A stretch of DNA of 64,000 nt from Methylobacterium jeotgali (GTDB lineage: Bacteria > Pseudomonadota > Alphaproteobacteria > Rhizobiales > Beijerinckiaceae): positions 1 through 64,000 of the forward strand of contig NZ_BPQR01000056.1 in the NCBI RefSeq assembly GCF_022179345.1, written 5' to 3'. The position numbers were made by a program, and so were the translations under genes. The notes beneath the pieces are model-generated. The model was given only the letters and a program-made list of their open reading frames with translations, made no database searches and had not been told where the DNA came from. Positions 55,909-64,000 of the stretch are shown here, one piece after another (positions within the stretch are counted from its first letter, which is position 1; each line of letters begins with the position of its first letter).

Positions 55909-56790
55909 TCAGGCGCGGCCGTCCACGAAGGCGCGCATGAGGTGGTGGGCGATGGCCATGGCGGGCGGTGCGCTCAAAGCCGCCGGATGGCGCCGCTCCA
56001 GCATCGCGGCGACCTCGGCCCGGTCGAACCAGCGCGCCTCGGCGAGCTCGGCCGGATCGGCGGTGATCGTCTCGTCGAGCGCCTGCCCGACGCAGCCGAT
56101 CATCAGCGAGGACGGAAACGGCCAGGGCTGCGAGGCGTGGTAGGCGACCGCGCCGACCCGCACCCGCGTCTCCTCGAAGGTCTCCCTGCGCACCGCGTCC
56201 TCGATGGTCTCGCCGGGCTCGAGGAAGCCGGCGAGGCAGGAGAACATGCCCTCGGGAAAGCGCGGCGCCCGGCCGAGCAAGCAGGTCTCGCCCCGCCGCA
56301 GCAGCATGATCACGACCGGGTCGGTGCGCGGAAAGTGATGCGCCCCACAGGATGGGCATTCCCGCCGGAAACCGGCGGCCGCCATGACGGTCCGCGTGCC
56401 GCAATTCGCGCAGAAGCCGTGGCGGGCGTGCCAGAGCAGCATCGAGCGCGCGGTGGCGAGGAGGCCGAGCTGGTGTGCCGGTACGGCCCCTTCCACGGCG
56501 AGAGTGCGCAGGTCGAGAGATTGGAGATCGGCGGGAACGGCCTCGGGAGCGACGCTGCCCGCAAAGACCGGCGCCCCATCGACGCGCCCGAGGAAGATGC
56601 GGGTCGCGGGGTCCTCGATCGCCGCCCCGGCATCGTGGAGGGCGCTGCCGTCGCGCACCAGCACCGCGCCGTCGCTGAGGAGGACCCGCCGCGCGTCCTC
56701 GGCATCGGCCGGGGGCACGTCCGCCTCGCCGAGCTCCGCCGAGTGGCGCTGGAGCCGCGAGACCGCGAAGCCGAGGCTGTCGTCAGGCAT
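55909..56790 (-). CDS. nudC: NADH pyrophosphatase / NAD-cap hydrolase (Nudix)
   Basis: 293 residues from ATG 56790. Zinc ribbon F-C-A-N-C-G…C-P-S-C-G, Nudix box G-F-L-E-P-G-E-T-I-E-D-A-V-R-R-E-T-F-E-E-T, and the NudC-specific S-Q-P-W-P-F-P-S-S about 17 residues later. Hydrolyses NADH/NAD and NAD-capped RNA ends. Overlaps the HIT gene by 8 bp. Confidence 0.95.
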   Translation of the reverse strand: MPDDSLGFAVSRLQRHSAELGEADVPPADAEDARRVLLSDGAVLVRDGSALHDAGAAIEDPATRIFLGRVDGAPVFAGSVAPEAVPADLQSLDLRTLAVEGAVPAHQLGLLATARSMLLWHARHGFCANCGTRTVMAAAGFRRECPSCGAHHFPRTDPVVIMLLRRGETCLLGRAPRFPEGMFSCLAGFLEPGETIEDAVRRETFEETRVRVGAVAYHASQPWPFPSSLMIGCVGQALDETITADPAELAEARWFDRAEVAAMLERRHPAALSAPPAMAIAHHLMRAFVDGRA

Positions 56791-57196
56791 GCGCGAAGCG
56801 CTCGCCGGCACGCTCGGCGAGCATCTCCAGGGTGTGGGCGGGGAAGGGCTCGCGGCTGCCGTGGCCCCAGACCGGGCCCGGCCAGGCCGCGTCCGACGCG
56901 AAGCGGGCGACGACGTGCATGTGGAGCTGGCCGACGACGTTGCCGAGGCTCGCGACGTTCACCTTGTCCGGCCGCCACAGCGCCTGCGCGACGCGGGCGG
57001 CGAGCCGCGTCTCCTCCCAGAGCAGGCGGGCGTCGTCCTCGGAAAGATCGGTGACCTCCCGCAGGCCCAGCCGGCGCGGCACCAGCACGAGCCAGGGGAA
57101 GCGCCGATCGTCCATCATCAGAACGGAGCAGAGCGGCAGGTCGCCGACGGGCACCGTGTCGGCGGCGAGCCGCGGGTCGAGGGAGAAGTCGGACAT
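56783..57196 (-). CDS. HIT-family nucleotide hydrolase
   Basis: 137 residues from ATG 57196. The histidine triad region reads Q-L-H-M-H-V-V-A-R (H-x-H pattern, third His replaced by Val-containing H-V-V). D-D-R-R-F-P-W-L-V-L-V-P is the usual N-terminal strand of this DUF/HIT subgroup. Coupled to nudC. Confidence 0.85.
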   Translation of the reverse strand: MSDFSLDPRLAADTVPVGDLPLCSVLMMDDRRFPWLVLVPRRLGLREVTDLSEDDARLLWEETRLAARVAQALWRPDKVNVASLGNVVGQLHMHVVARFASDAAWPGPVWGHGSREPFPAHTLEMLAERAGERFAHA

Positions 57197-57289
57197 GGAC
57201 CGTCGCGGCAGGCGGAGCGCGGGCGCGCCCGGAACGGGCAATCTGTGGCGCCCGCCGCCGTTGACAATCGCGACCTTTCGGGCCGCGGC

Positions 57290-58153
57290 TCAGTGCGCCA
57301 TCAGCACCGGCAGGTCGGCGTTGGCGAGGAGATGGCTCGTCGGGCCGCCGAAGATCATCTGGCGCAGGCGGCTCTGGGTGTAGGCGCCCTTGATGATGAG
57401 GTCGCACCCGAAATCCACCGCCTCGTCGAGGAAGGTCTCGCCGGGGGTGCGCCGGTCGGCGGGCAGCGCCCTGTGGTCGGCGGCGACGCCCTCGCAGGCG
57501 AGCGAGCGGGCGAGATCCTCGGCGCTCGGGCCCGGCACCGTGCCGCCCTCGACGCTGAGCACGAGCACGCGGGTCGCCATCCGCAGGAACGGCATCGCGA
57601 AGGCCACCGCGCGGGCGGTCTCCGTCGAGCCGTTCCAGGCGATCAGGATCGCCTCGCCGAGGCTCTTGGGCGGCCGCGGCGGGGCAAGCAGCACCGGCCT
57701 TCCGCCCTCGAACAGGGCGGTCTCGAAGGTGCTCATCCGGGGCGAGGTGTCCTGCGTGCCGGGGCGGCCGACCACGGTCATCGAGAACAGGCGGGCGTAC
57801 TGGCCGAGGAAGGCGTCGCCCGCCGGCACGTCCTCGCGCCAGCGGAAGCGCGGGCCGGCATCGGCGACCTTCTCCGGCACGCAGAGCCCGTCGCGGGCAT
57901 GACGCGGGATGCCCTGCTCGGTGAGCATGCCGACGAAGCGGCCGCCGGCCTCCTCCGCCTCGGCCTTGTCGGCCTCCTCGTCGCGCAGCCATGTCATGCC
58001 GCCGACCATGTCGACGGGCACGTACTCGGCGAGCGCCGGACGCAGGGAGACGCCCTCGATCAGGCTGCCGAAACGGCGGGCCGCGAGCACCGTGGTGGTG
58101 AGCACCGAGGGCAGCGTGTCGTGGAGGGCCACGGGGACGAGCAGGGTCTTCAT
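57290..58153 (-). CDS. Universal stress protein (two UspA domains)
   Basis: 287 residues from ATG 58153 (GAGGTG upstream). The N-terminal domain starts M-K-T-L-L-V-P-V; the second contains A-I-L-I-A-W-N-G-S-T-E-T-A and ends G-G-x-T-S-H-L-L-A-N-A-D-L-P-V-L-M-A-H, the UspA nucleotide-binding tail. General stress role. Confidence 0.9.
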   Translation of the reverse strand: MKTLLVPVALHDTLPSVLTTTVLAARRFGSLIEGVSLRPALAEYVPVDMVGGMTWLRDEEADKAEAEEAGGRFVGMLTEQGIPRHARDGLCVPEKVADAGPRFRWREDVPAGDAFLGQYARLFSMTVVGRPGTQDTSPRMSTFETALFEGGRPVLLAPPRPPKSLGEAILIAWNGSTETARAVAFAMPFLRMATRVLVLSVEGGTVPGPSAEDLARSLACEGVAADHRALPADRRTPGETFLDEAVDFGCDLIIKGAYTQSRLRQMIFGGPTSHLLANADLPVLMAH

Positions 58154-58256
58154 CGGGCACCTCGCGGCCTGTTTCCGGGGTCGGTCGCATTCCGTTTGCC
58201 CCATGGCGAAGCGTCGTGCGCCTCGGGGAGAACGCGCCGGGCCGGCTCCCGGGAGG

Positions 58257-59384
58257 CTAGCGCCCTTCGGGCGAGCCGGAAACTCCGGGGGCCGGGCCGC
58301 GCACACGCAAATCGGCCCCGGAGATCCGCTCGGCGAGCGCACGGGCGCGGCGGCCGAGGGGCCGCTCCACGAGAGCATGAACGGCGAGCGCCGCGAGGAC
58401 CACGCCGACGAGCATCAGGGCCAGGCACGCCGCGGGGCCGAGCGCGGCGGCGAGGCCGGAGCGCAGCAGGCCCTCCCCGAGGCCGCGGAGCACGAAGGGA
58501 TGCACGAGGTAGAGGGCGTAGGAGGCGTCGCCCAGGAGCGAGGCCAACCGCACGCCGCCCGATTGCGCCTCTTTCCGGACGGGCCCCAGCGCCGCGGCCG
58601 CCACGAGGCAGGCCGCCGGAACGCCCTGGACGAGAGGGCGCAGGAACCCGCCCGCCTCGCCGAACAGGCTCGCGGAGAGTGCGAGACCGCCGGCGCCGCA
58701 GAGCGCGAGCGCAATGCGGGCGGGCCCCGACAGGCGCAGGCCCTCCACCCGCACCAGCCCGAGACCGGCCCCGAGCAGGAACTCGAGGACGACCGGCTCG
58801 GACCAGAAGGCGAGCGGCACCGGCAGGCCGGGCACGGCGAGGTGCAGGGCGACGAGCCCGCCGAGGACCGCCGCGACGACGGCGACCGTCCCGCGACGGC
58901 CGGCGCCGAGGGCGAGCGCCGCCGCGAACAGGACGTAGAACAGCATCTCGAAGTTCAGCGTCCAGCCGAGGCCGTAGAGCGGCTGCACCGAACCGTCCGG
59001 CCGCGCCGCCGGCCAGAACAGGAACGAGGCGAGCACGTAGCCCGGCTCCAGGGCGCCGCCGCCGATCCGGCCCGGCGCGGCGAGCGCCAGCGCGAGGTAG
59101 AGGAGGCTCGCCAGCCAGTAGAGCGGCACGATCCGCGCGAGGCGATGGGCCATGAACAGCCGCGCTCCCCCCGGCCGCCCGTGGAGCGGTGCGGCGGCGT
59201 GGACGATGATGAAGCCGGAGATCGCGAAGAACACGTCGACGCCCGCCGCCCAGGGCAGTAGGTGGCTCGGGGCGAAGGCCGCGCCCGTGCGCCCGGCGAT
59301 CGACGCCGCCTCGTGCTGCCCGTGGTGGAAGGCCACCATCAGGGCGGCCGCCGCCCGGAGCGCCTGGACCAGGACCAGCTTCAC
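58257..59384 (-). CDS. Acyltransferase 3 family membrane protein (OafA/ExoZ-like)
   Basis: About 375 residues from GTG 59384 (the frame is open to 59552, but the extra sequence overlaps the promoter of the divergent gene). About ten hydrophobic segments; the conserved V-Q-A-L-R-A-A-A-A-L…H-H, G-V-D-V-F-F-A-I-S-G-F-I-I and R-L-A-R-I-V-P-L-Y-W motifs are present. Acetylates or otherwise acylates exported polysaccharide or lipid. Confidence 0.88.
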   Translation of the reverse strand: MKLVLVQALRAAAALMVAFHHGQHEAASIAGRTGAAFAPSHLLPWAAGVDVFFAISGFIIVHAAAPLHGRPGGARLFMAHRLARIVPLYWLASLLYLALALAAPGRIGGGALEPGYVLASFLFWPAARPDGSVQPLYGLGWTLNFEMLFYVLFAAALALGAGRRGTVAVVAAVLGGLVALHLAVPGLPVPLAFWSEPVVLEFLLGAGLGLVRVEGLRLSGPARIALALCGAGGLALSASLFGEAGGFLRPLVQGVPAACLVAAAALGPVRKEAQSGGVRLASLLGDASYALYLVHPFVLRGLGEGLLRSGLAAALGPAACLALMLVGVVLAALAVHALVERPLGRRARALAERISGADLRVRGPAPGVSGSPEGR

Positions 59385-59572
59385 GCGGCTGCCCCGGAAG
59401 ATTTCGAAGGCGTCACGGCCCGGATCGGAAACAGTTCCACCCTGAAGTGCGGAAATCGAGGAACAAAGCTTCGGCCGACCCGTTGGAGGCCCGAAGTGCC
59501 AGCGTCGAGCCACGACATGATGTCGGATGGCTTCGCTGCTTTGCACCGACAATTCAGATGGAAGAGGTCGTA

Positions 59573-60265
59573 ATGCTCAAGAAGTACGCTGTGGCGTCCG
59601 CCCTGCTCTGCGCCATCTCGGCGCCCGCGCTCGCCCAGGGCATGGGCGACTTCCGGGTCCAGGCGATGCAGGCCAACGCCTTCGAGATCCAGTCGAGCCA
59701 GATCGCCCTCCAGAAGTCCCGCAACCCGGCGATCCGCAACTTCGCCAACCACGCCATCCGCGATCACCGGGCGGCCAATGCCGCGCTTGCCGGCGGCGAC
59801 ATGGGCCCGATGGCGGGCGGCCCCGGCCTGATCGGCGCGCCGCTCGCGGTGGCTGGCGGTGCGGTCGGCGCCGCGACGGGCGCGGCGGCCGGCGTCGTCG
59901 GCGGCACGCTGAGCGGTGGCCCGGTCGGCGCGGTCGAGGGCCTCGGCTCGGGTGCGGCGCGGGGTGCCGCGGCCGGCAGCCGCCTTGGCGGCATGGACGT
60001 CGACCAGACGGCCGGCACCACGATGGTGCCTCCGAGCCCCGAGCAGCAGCAGATGCTGGCCGAGCTGTCGGCGGCCCCGGCCGGCGCCCGCTTCGACCGC
60101 CTGTACGTGCAGCAACAGCTCCAGGCCCATCAGATGACCATCAGCATGACGCAGGCCTACGCGTCGACGGGCCCGAACCCGGCGCTGCGGACCTACGCCC
60201 AGCAGGCCCTGCCGGTGCTGCAGGATCACTACGCGATGGCCCAGCGTCTGCCCGGCGCCCGCTAA
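59573..60265 (+). CDS. DUF4142-like exported protein split by a glycine zipper
   Basis: 230 residues. Signal peptide (K-K-Y-A-V-A-S-A-L-L-C-A…A-L-A-Q). Residues ~25-75 are the first DUF4142 helices (A-F-E-I-Q-S-S-Q-I-A-L-Q-K-S-R-N-P…F-A-N-H-A-I-R-D-H); residues ~78-145 are Gly/Ala-rich (A-V-G-A-A-T-G-A-A-A-G-V-V-G-G); the second helical half resumes at L-S-A-A-P-A-G-A-R-F-D. Ribosome binding site AAGAGG. Confidence 0.8.
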   Translation: MLKKYAVASALLCAISAPALAQGMGDFRVQAMQANAFEIQSSQIALQKSRNPAIRNFANHAIRDHRAANAALAGGDMGPMAGGPGLIGAPLAVAGGAVGAATGAAAGVVGGTLSGGPVGAVEGLGSGAARGAAAGSRLGGMDVDQTAGTTMVPPSPEQQQMLAELSAAPAGARFDRLYVQQQLQAHQMTISMTQAYASTGPNPALRTYAQQALPVLQDHYAMAQRLPGAR

Positions 60266-60284
60266 GCCGGCTAGGCACCAGATA

Positions 60285-60320
60285 CGAAAGGCGGCGGGTG
60301 GCGACACCTGCCGCCTTTCG
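60285..60320. terminator. Bidirectional terminator with GCGA tetraloop
   Basis: 60285-60300 and 60305-60320 form a 16-bp stem (one G-T pair) with a GNRA (GCGA) loop. It starts with AAA and ends with TTT, so it can serve both the gene ending at 60265 and the converging one ending at 60325. Confidence 0.85.
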
Positions 60321-60324
60321 CGCG

Positions 60325-60990
60325 TCACGAGCAGTTGATCAGGGCCGCGGGGTTGAGCCCCTTCCCGTCCTCGGTCATCAGCCGCGCGAAATCGCCCGTC
60401 GCGGGGTCGCGGACCCAGAGATCGCCCGTCGCGACGCCGAAATGGGCGCCGTGCAGCGCGAGCCTGCCGTCCGCGACGCGCTCAGCCACGAACGGAAAGG
60501 TCAGCAGGTTCTCGATGCTCTGGCTCACCATCGCGTGCTCGAGGCGCGTGATGTAGTCGGGCGCCGAGGAGTCGCCTGCGCGCGCCACCGCCGGCTCCAC
60601 CAGCGAGACCCACTTGCCGATGAAGTTGCCGCCGGAGAGGGGCTTGGCCTTGTCCGCATAGGCCTTGATGCCGCCGCAGCTCGCGTGCCCGAGCACGACG
60701 ATGTGCCCGACGTTCAGCCCCTGCACCGCGAACTCGATGGCCGCCGAGGTGCCGTGATACTCACCGCCCGTCTCGCAGGGCGGGACGATGTTGGCGACGT
60801 TGCGCACCACGAACAGCTCGCCGGGGCCGACATCGAAGATCACCTCCGGCGACACCCGGCTGTCGCAGCAGCCGATCACCAGGATGTCGGGCTCCTGCGA
60901 GGAGCCGAGCTCCGCGTAGCGGCGGCGCTCACCGGGAAAGCGGCCGGCGAGAAAGGACTGGTATCCGTCGGTCAGGCGCTTGGGCAGCAT
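60325..60990 (-). CDS. Beta-carbonic anhydrase
   Basis: 221 residues. Zinc ligands Cys41 and Asp43 in C-x-D-S-R (written I-G-C-C-D-S-R-V), His102 and Cys105 in G-H-A-S-C-G-G. Interconverts CO2 and bicarbonate. Ribosome binding site GAGGA 7 nt before ATG 60990. Confidence 0.95.
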   Translation of the reverse strand: MLPKRLTDGYQSFLAGRFPGERRRYAELGSSQEPDILVIGCCDSRVSPEVIFDVGPGELFVVRNVANIVPPCETGGEYHGTSAAIEFAVQGLNVGHIVVLGHASCGGIKAYADKAKPLSGGNFIGKWVSLVEPAVARAGDSSAPDYITRLEHAMVSQSIENLLTFPFVAERVADGRLALHGAHFGVATGDLWVRDPATGDFARLMTEDGKGLNPAALINCS

Positions 60991-61067
60991 GGGTTCATCC
61001 TCCGGCGGCCCGGTCCTTTGCCCGGTTTCCGCCACTCCCGAGACAGGTCGATCGTTCGAGCCCTTTA

Positions 61068-61577
61068 TCAGGCTCCGTGCCAGGACAGCGCTACAGGCGC
61101 CTCGGGGCGCTCGCCAGAGAGAATCGCGCGCACCAGCTCCGCGAGCCCCGCCGGCTCGATGCGGTCCCCGGTCGCGGCGAGTTCGTCGAGCGTCCACCAG
61201 CGGGTGCCGAGCACCGGGTTGTCCTCGGTCTCGGCCAGCCGTCCCGTGTCGATGCGGTCGTCGGGCAGCCGGACCAGGAAGTAGCGCTCGCGGGCGTGGC
61301 GCGACTGCCGGAACAGGTGGAACGGCCCGTCGCAGCGTGCGACCTCCGCGCCGATCGGCGCGTCCGGGACGCCGATCTCCTCCTCGAGCTCCCGGCGGCA
61401 AGCCTCGACGTGGCTCTCCCCAGGCTCCAGGCCGCCGCCGGGCATGAACCAGAAGCGGCGATCCGCGGGATCGCGGCCGGGAATCGGGCGGACCGCCTCG
61501 TAGGCGATGAGGAGAAGACGGTCCTCGGGATCGAAGACCAGGGCGCGGGCGATGTCGCGGAAAGGCAGGTCGCTCAT
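61068..61577 (-). CDS. NUDIX hydrolase
   Basis: 169 residues. Nudix box G-G-G-L-E-P-G-E-S-H-V-E-A-C-R-R-E-L-E-E-E, W-F-M-P before it, and E-R-Y-F-L-V-R-L after it. Substrate cannot be told; monofunctional small Nudix. Confidence 0.88.
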   Translation of the reverse strand: MSDLPFRDIARALVFDPEDRLLLIAYEAVRPIPGRDPADRRFWFMPGGGLEPGESHVEACRRELEEEIGVPDAPIGAEVARCDGPFHLFRQSRHARERYFLVRLPDDRIDTGRLAETEDNPVLGTRWWTLDELAATGDRIEPAGLAELVRAILSGERPEAPVALSWHGA

Positions 61578-61709
61578 GCCCCTCCCCTATCAGGAAGGAC
61601 GCCGCCGATCACGTCCCGGCCACGCCCTTGTCGCCCGCCGCGCGGACCGTTATCGCCGACCCATGCAGCGACGGATTTTCGCGACAGGGCGCCGCCGGAG
61701 CGGGCGGCG

Positions 61710-62198
61710 ATGACGCCGCCGGACGCGCCCGCCGTCGGGATCCGGCTCCTCGATCCGCGCCTCGCGGACTGGGGGTTTCCCCGCTGGGGCTCGGAGATGG
61801 CGGCCGGCCTCGACCTGCACGCCTGCATCCCGGAGCCCCTCCGCCTCGCGCCGCAGGCGGCCGCGATCCTGGTACCGAGCGGCTTTTCCCTCCGGATCGG
61901 CGATCCCGGCTGGTGCGCGCTCGTCCTGCCGCGCTCCGGCTTCGGGCACCGGGACGGGCTGGTGATGGGCAACGGCACCGGCGTCATCGACGCGGACTAC
62001 GAGGGCGAGATCCTCATCTCCGCCTGGAACCGCAACCCGGCCCCCTCCCCGGCGATCGTCATCGAGCCCGGCGACCGCATCGCCCAGCTCGTGTTCACGC
62101 GGATCGGCCGCCCTCGCCTGGCGTTCGTCGCGGCCGATGACGGGACGCCGGGATCGGCGCGGGGCGCGCGCGGCTTCGGTTCGAGCGGGCGCCGCTGA
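61710..62198 (+). CDS. dut: dUTP diphosphatase
   Basis: 162 residues. Conserved motifs: A-A-G-L-D-L-H-A (motif 1), P-R-S-G-F-G (2), G-V-I-D-A-D-Y-E-G-E-I (3), D-R-I-A-Q-L-V-F (4) and R-G-A-R-G-F-G-S-S-G (5). Hydrolyses dUTP to dUMP. ATG 61710 sits 133 bp from the divergent NUDIX gene. Confidence 0.95.
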   Translation: MTPPDAPAVGIRLLDPRLADWGFPRWGSEMAAGLDLHACIPEPLRLAPQAAAILVPSGFSLRIGDPGWCALVLPRSGFGHRDGLVMGNGTGVIDADYEGEILISAWNRNPAPSPAIVIEPGDRIAQLVFTRIGRPRLAFVAADDGTPGSARGARGFGSSGRR

Positions 62199-62240
62199 TG
62201 GCCGTCATCCGCCACGGCGCGTCCGGTTGAGCGCCCCGCG

Positions 62241-62714
62241 ATGCCCGAGGCGGACATCCCGGCGAGAGCCCCGCGCGACACCCTCCCCGTCACGGCGGGG
62301 CGTCTGCGGCTCGCCATCGCCGCGCTTCTCGACGTGGCGCTCCATGCGCGCCCGCAGCCGGTCAACGCCCGGCTCCTCGCCGAGCGGCACGGGCTGCCGC
62401 CGCGCCACCTGGAGACCGTGCTCCAGGCCCTCGTCCGGCACGGCCTGCTCAAGGGCGTGCGCGGGCCGAGAGGCGGCTACGAGCTCGCGCGGGAGCGCCG
62501 CCGGATCAGCCTGGGAGACACCGCCCGCGCCGTGGCGGGCGATGCCGCGCCGGAGACGCCCGAGGCGGCCGGCCTCTCGGCGCTCGCCGAGCCGACGCTC
62601 GCCGCCGCCCAGGCCGCCTTCCTGGCCGCTCTCGACGCAGTCAGCGTGGAGGACCTCTGCCGGCAGGCCGGAGGGCAATCGCCCCCGCCGCTTCCGGCCG
62701 CGTTCGACATCTGA
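62241..62714 (+). CDS. Rrf2-family transcription regulator
   Basis: 157 residues. Winged HTH with L-R-L-A-I-A-A-L-L-D-V-A-L-H-A, L-P-P-R-H-L-E-T-V-L-Q-A-L, and the wing L-K-G-V-R-G-P-R-G-G-Y-E-L. The region where IscR-type members carry three Cys has only one (E-D-L-C-R-Q), so an Fe-S cluster is unlikely. Confidence 0.88.
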   Translation: MPEADIPARAPRDTLPVTAGRLRLAIAALLDVALHARPQPVNARLLAERHGLPPRHLETVLQALVRHGLLKGVRGPRGGYELARERRRISLGDTARAVAGDAAPETPEAAGLSALAEPTLAAAQAAFLAALDAVSVEDLCRQAGGQSPPPLPAAFDI

Positions 62715-62882
62715 CCGCGCGAATCCGAAGCGGGCTGATAGATTCGGAGGCGTCGCTCGGCAGGATCGATGCTGCATCGCGAGATATCGGCGCCTCCTGC
62801 CGTGAGTTCAGTGTCGCTTAACTTGTGAAACGTCAGGATCGGCTCATCCGGCAATTGTGCCTGGATACGAGATGCGAAGCTC

Positions 62883-63926
62883 ATGCCCGCTGCGGACAGA
62901 TCGTCCCAGATCGCCATCCTTTCGAGCGCGACGGCGGACTCGCTGGTCTACGGCCTGCGCTCCCTGAACTGCGACGTCCAGGTGGTGGATCTGGCCGGGC
63001 TGCACCGCCTCGAAGCCTCGCTCTGCGCGCTCGTCGTGATCGACGGAACGAGCCTCGAGCCGGTCCCGACGATCCGCTCCGTGCGCGGGGTGCCCGGCCT
63101 CGGCGAGACGCCGATCCTCCTGTGCGGCGCGTCCGGACCCCGCCTGTATCGGAACGCCGTCACCGCCGGGGCGAGCGATGTGGTGGCCGAGGGCGGCGAT
63201 TCACTGGAGCTTCTGACGCGGGCCCGCAATCTGGTCGAGCTGTGGCTCGCGCGCTGCGACGCCGAGATCTCCTCCTCGATGCTCCGGGTGCGGCTGGCGG
63301 CCATCGGCGCCGCCGCGCGGGAGCGTGAGCGGGAGATCATCCATCGGCTGATGCTCGCCGCCGAGTCGCGGGACGATCAGGCGGGCGACCACCTCACGCG
63401 GGTGGCCGGCTTCTCCATCGCCAACGCCGAAGGGCTCGGCCTCTCCGAGAAGGAGGCGAACGAGCTGGCGCTGGCCTCGACCATGCACGACCTCGGCAAG
63501 ATCGGCGTCCCCGACAGCGTGCTCCTCAAGGCTGGTCCGCTGACGCCGGAGGAGCGCCTCGAGATCCAAGAGCACACGACCCGCGGCCACCGGATGCTGC
63601 ACGGAAGCTCGTCGCACCTGCTCCAACTCGCCGCGCAGATCGCCCTGAGCCATCACGAGCGCTGGGACGGCGGCGGCTATCCTGGCGGATTGGCCGGCGA
63701 GGCGATACCGCTGCCCGGCCGCATCGTCGCCGTGGCAGACGTGTTCGACGCCCTCGTCTCCGAGCGGCCCTACAAGCGGGCCTGGCCCCTGGAGAAGGCC
63801 CGCGAGCACCTCATCGCCCAGAAGGGCAGCCATTTCGACCCGGCCTGCGTCGATGCCTTCCTGTCGCGCTGGGACGATGTGGTGGTGCTGCTCGAGGACC
63901 GGCCGACGACGTCCTGCGCCGCCTGA
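62883..63926 (+). CDS. HD-GYP domain response-regulator-like protein
   Basis: 347 residues. N-terminal receiver-like domain (C-A-L-V-V-I-D-G, Asp54) of degenerate sequence, then an HD-GYP phosphodiesterase: M-H-D-L-G-K-I-G at 201-208 and H-H-E-R-W-D-G-G-G-Y-P at 257-267 (HHExxDGxGYP). Hydrolyses cyclic di-GMP. Confidence 0.92.
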   Translation: MPAADRSSQIAILSSATADSLVYGLRSLNCDVQVVDLAGLHRLEASLCALVVIDGTSLEPVPTIRSVRGVPGLGETPILLCGASGPRLYRNAVTAGASDVVAEGGDSLELLTRARNLVELWLARCDAEISSSMLRVRLAAIGAAAREREREIIHRLMLAAESRDDQAGDHLTRVAGFSIANAEGLGLSEKEANELALASTMHDLGKIGVPDSVLLKAGPLTPEERLEIQEHTTRGHRMLHGSSSHLLQLAAQIALSHHERWDGGGYPGGLAGEAIPLPGRIVAVADVFDALVSERPYKRAWPLEKAREHLIAQKGSHFDPACVDAFLSRWDDVVVLLEDRPTTSCAA

Positions 63927-63931
63927 CCTGC

Positions 63932-64000
63932 TCAGTCGTCGCCGACGACGCCGGCTGCATCCTGGGCCTGGAGCACGTCGGGCCGGGGCATCGAGATGAT
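63932..64000 (-). CDS. 3' end of a gene running off the window
   Basis: The minus-strand frame is open from the window edge to TGA at 63932-63934, giving a 22-residue C-terminus I-I-S-M-P-R-P-D-V-L-Q-A-Q-D-A-A…D-D with GC-rich third positions. The short tail resembles the end of a soluble protein. Too short to identify. Confidence 0.4.
   Translation of the reverse strand: MISMPRPDVLQAQDAAGVVGDD

Noticed and set aside
1..64000. CRISPR arrays, toxin-antitoxin pairs, restriction endonucleases and insertion sequences
   Set aside because: Looked for on both strands; no regular repeat-spacer array, transposase with terminal repeats, or recognisable toxin/antitoxin or REase gene was found.

Overview
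The window is a stretch of GC-rich alphaproteobacterial chromosome interrupted by one complete, well-preserved temperate siphophage. The GC content, the gene families (modBC, ScsB-type DsbD, SQPWPFP-type NudC, a Gly-zipper DUF4142 protein, a GapR-type DUF2312 protein) and the RcGTA-like tail genes point to Rhizobiales, most likely Methylobacterium/Methylorubrum. That assignment is inference; nothing here names the species.

Left chromosomal flank (1-2462): the 3' end of a glutathione S-transferase-like gene, a small membrane protein, tRNA-Pro(CGG), a 4'-phosphopantetheinyl transferase and tRNA-Asp(GTC).

Prophage (2416-45720, about 43.3 kb): it is integrated in the 3' end of tRNA-Asp. A 47-bp perfect direct repeat of the tRNA end (2416-2462 and 45674-45720) marks attL and attR. 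A tyrosine integrase next to attL heads back from a leftward operon of tightly overlapping small genes (2525-8344). The immunity region (8344-10196) holds a CI-like repressor, a co-transcribed gene of unknown function, a divergent Cro-like gene, and operators built on ATAAGC-NN-GCTTAT in front of both the leftward and rightward promoters. The rightward early region (9936-18205) carries an MT-A70 methyltransferase, a replication-initiator-like gene containing seven 9-bp iterons (probable origin), a serine recombinase and many small genes. A string of four hairpins (18310-18405) precedes a second DNA methylase, an HNH nuclease, a G-tract that may be cos, and the late genes. The late genes are HK97/RcGTA-like in order: TerS, TerL, portal, ClpP-type protease, capsid, connectors, tail terminator, tail tube, tail chaperones with a canonical -1 frameshift site, tape measure, tail tip, a beta-helix tailspike, an SGNH hydrolase, lysozyme, and holin/spanin-like genes. 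A TTCG-loop terminator closes the late operon just before attR. No essential module looks broken, so the element may be inducible.

Right flank (45721-64000): directly beyond attR lie two minus-strand genes with a phage-tail look. One of them is a collinear paralog of the prophage SGNH hydrolase, which suggests an older element at the same site or a domesticated tail module. Ordinary chromosomal genes follow: redoxin plus ScsB/DsbD, aminopeptidase P, prmA, modBC (no modA alongside), nudC, a HIT protein, a UspA protein, an acyltransferase, a DUF4142 protein, beta-carbonic anhydrase, a NUDIX hydrolase, dut, an Rrf2 regulator and an HD-GYP protein.
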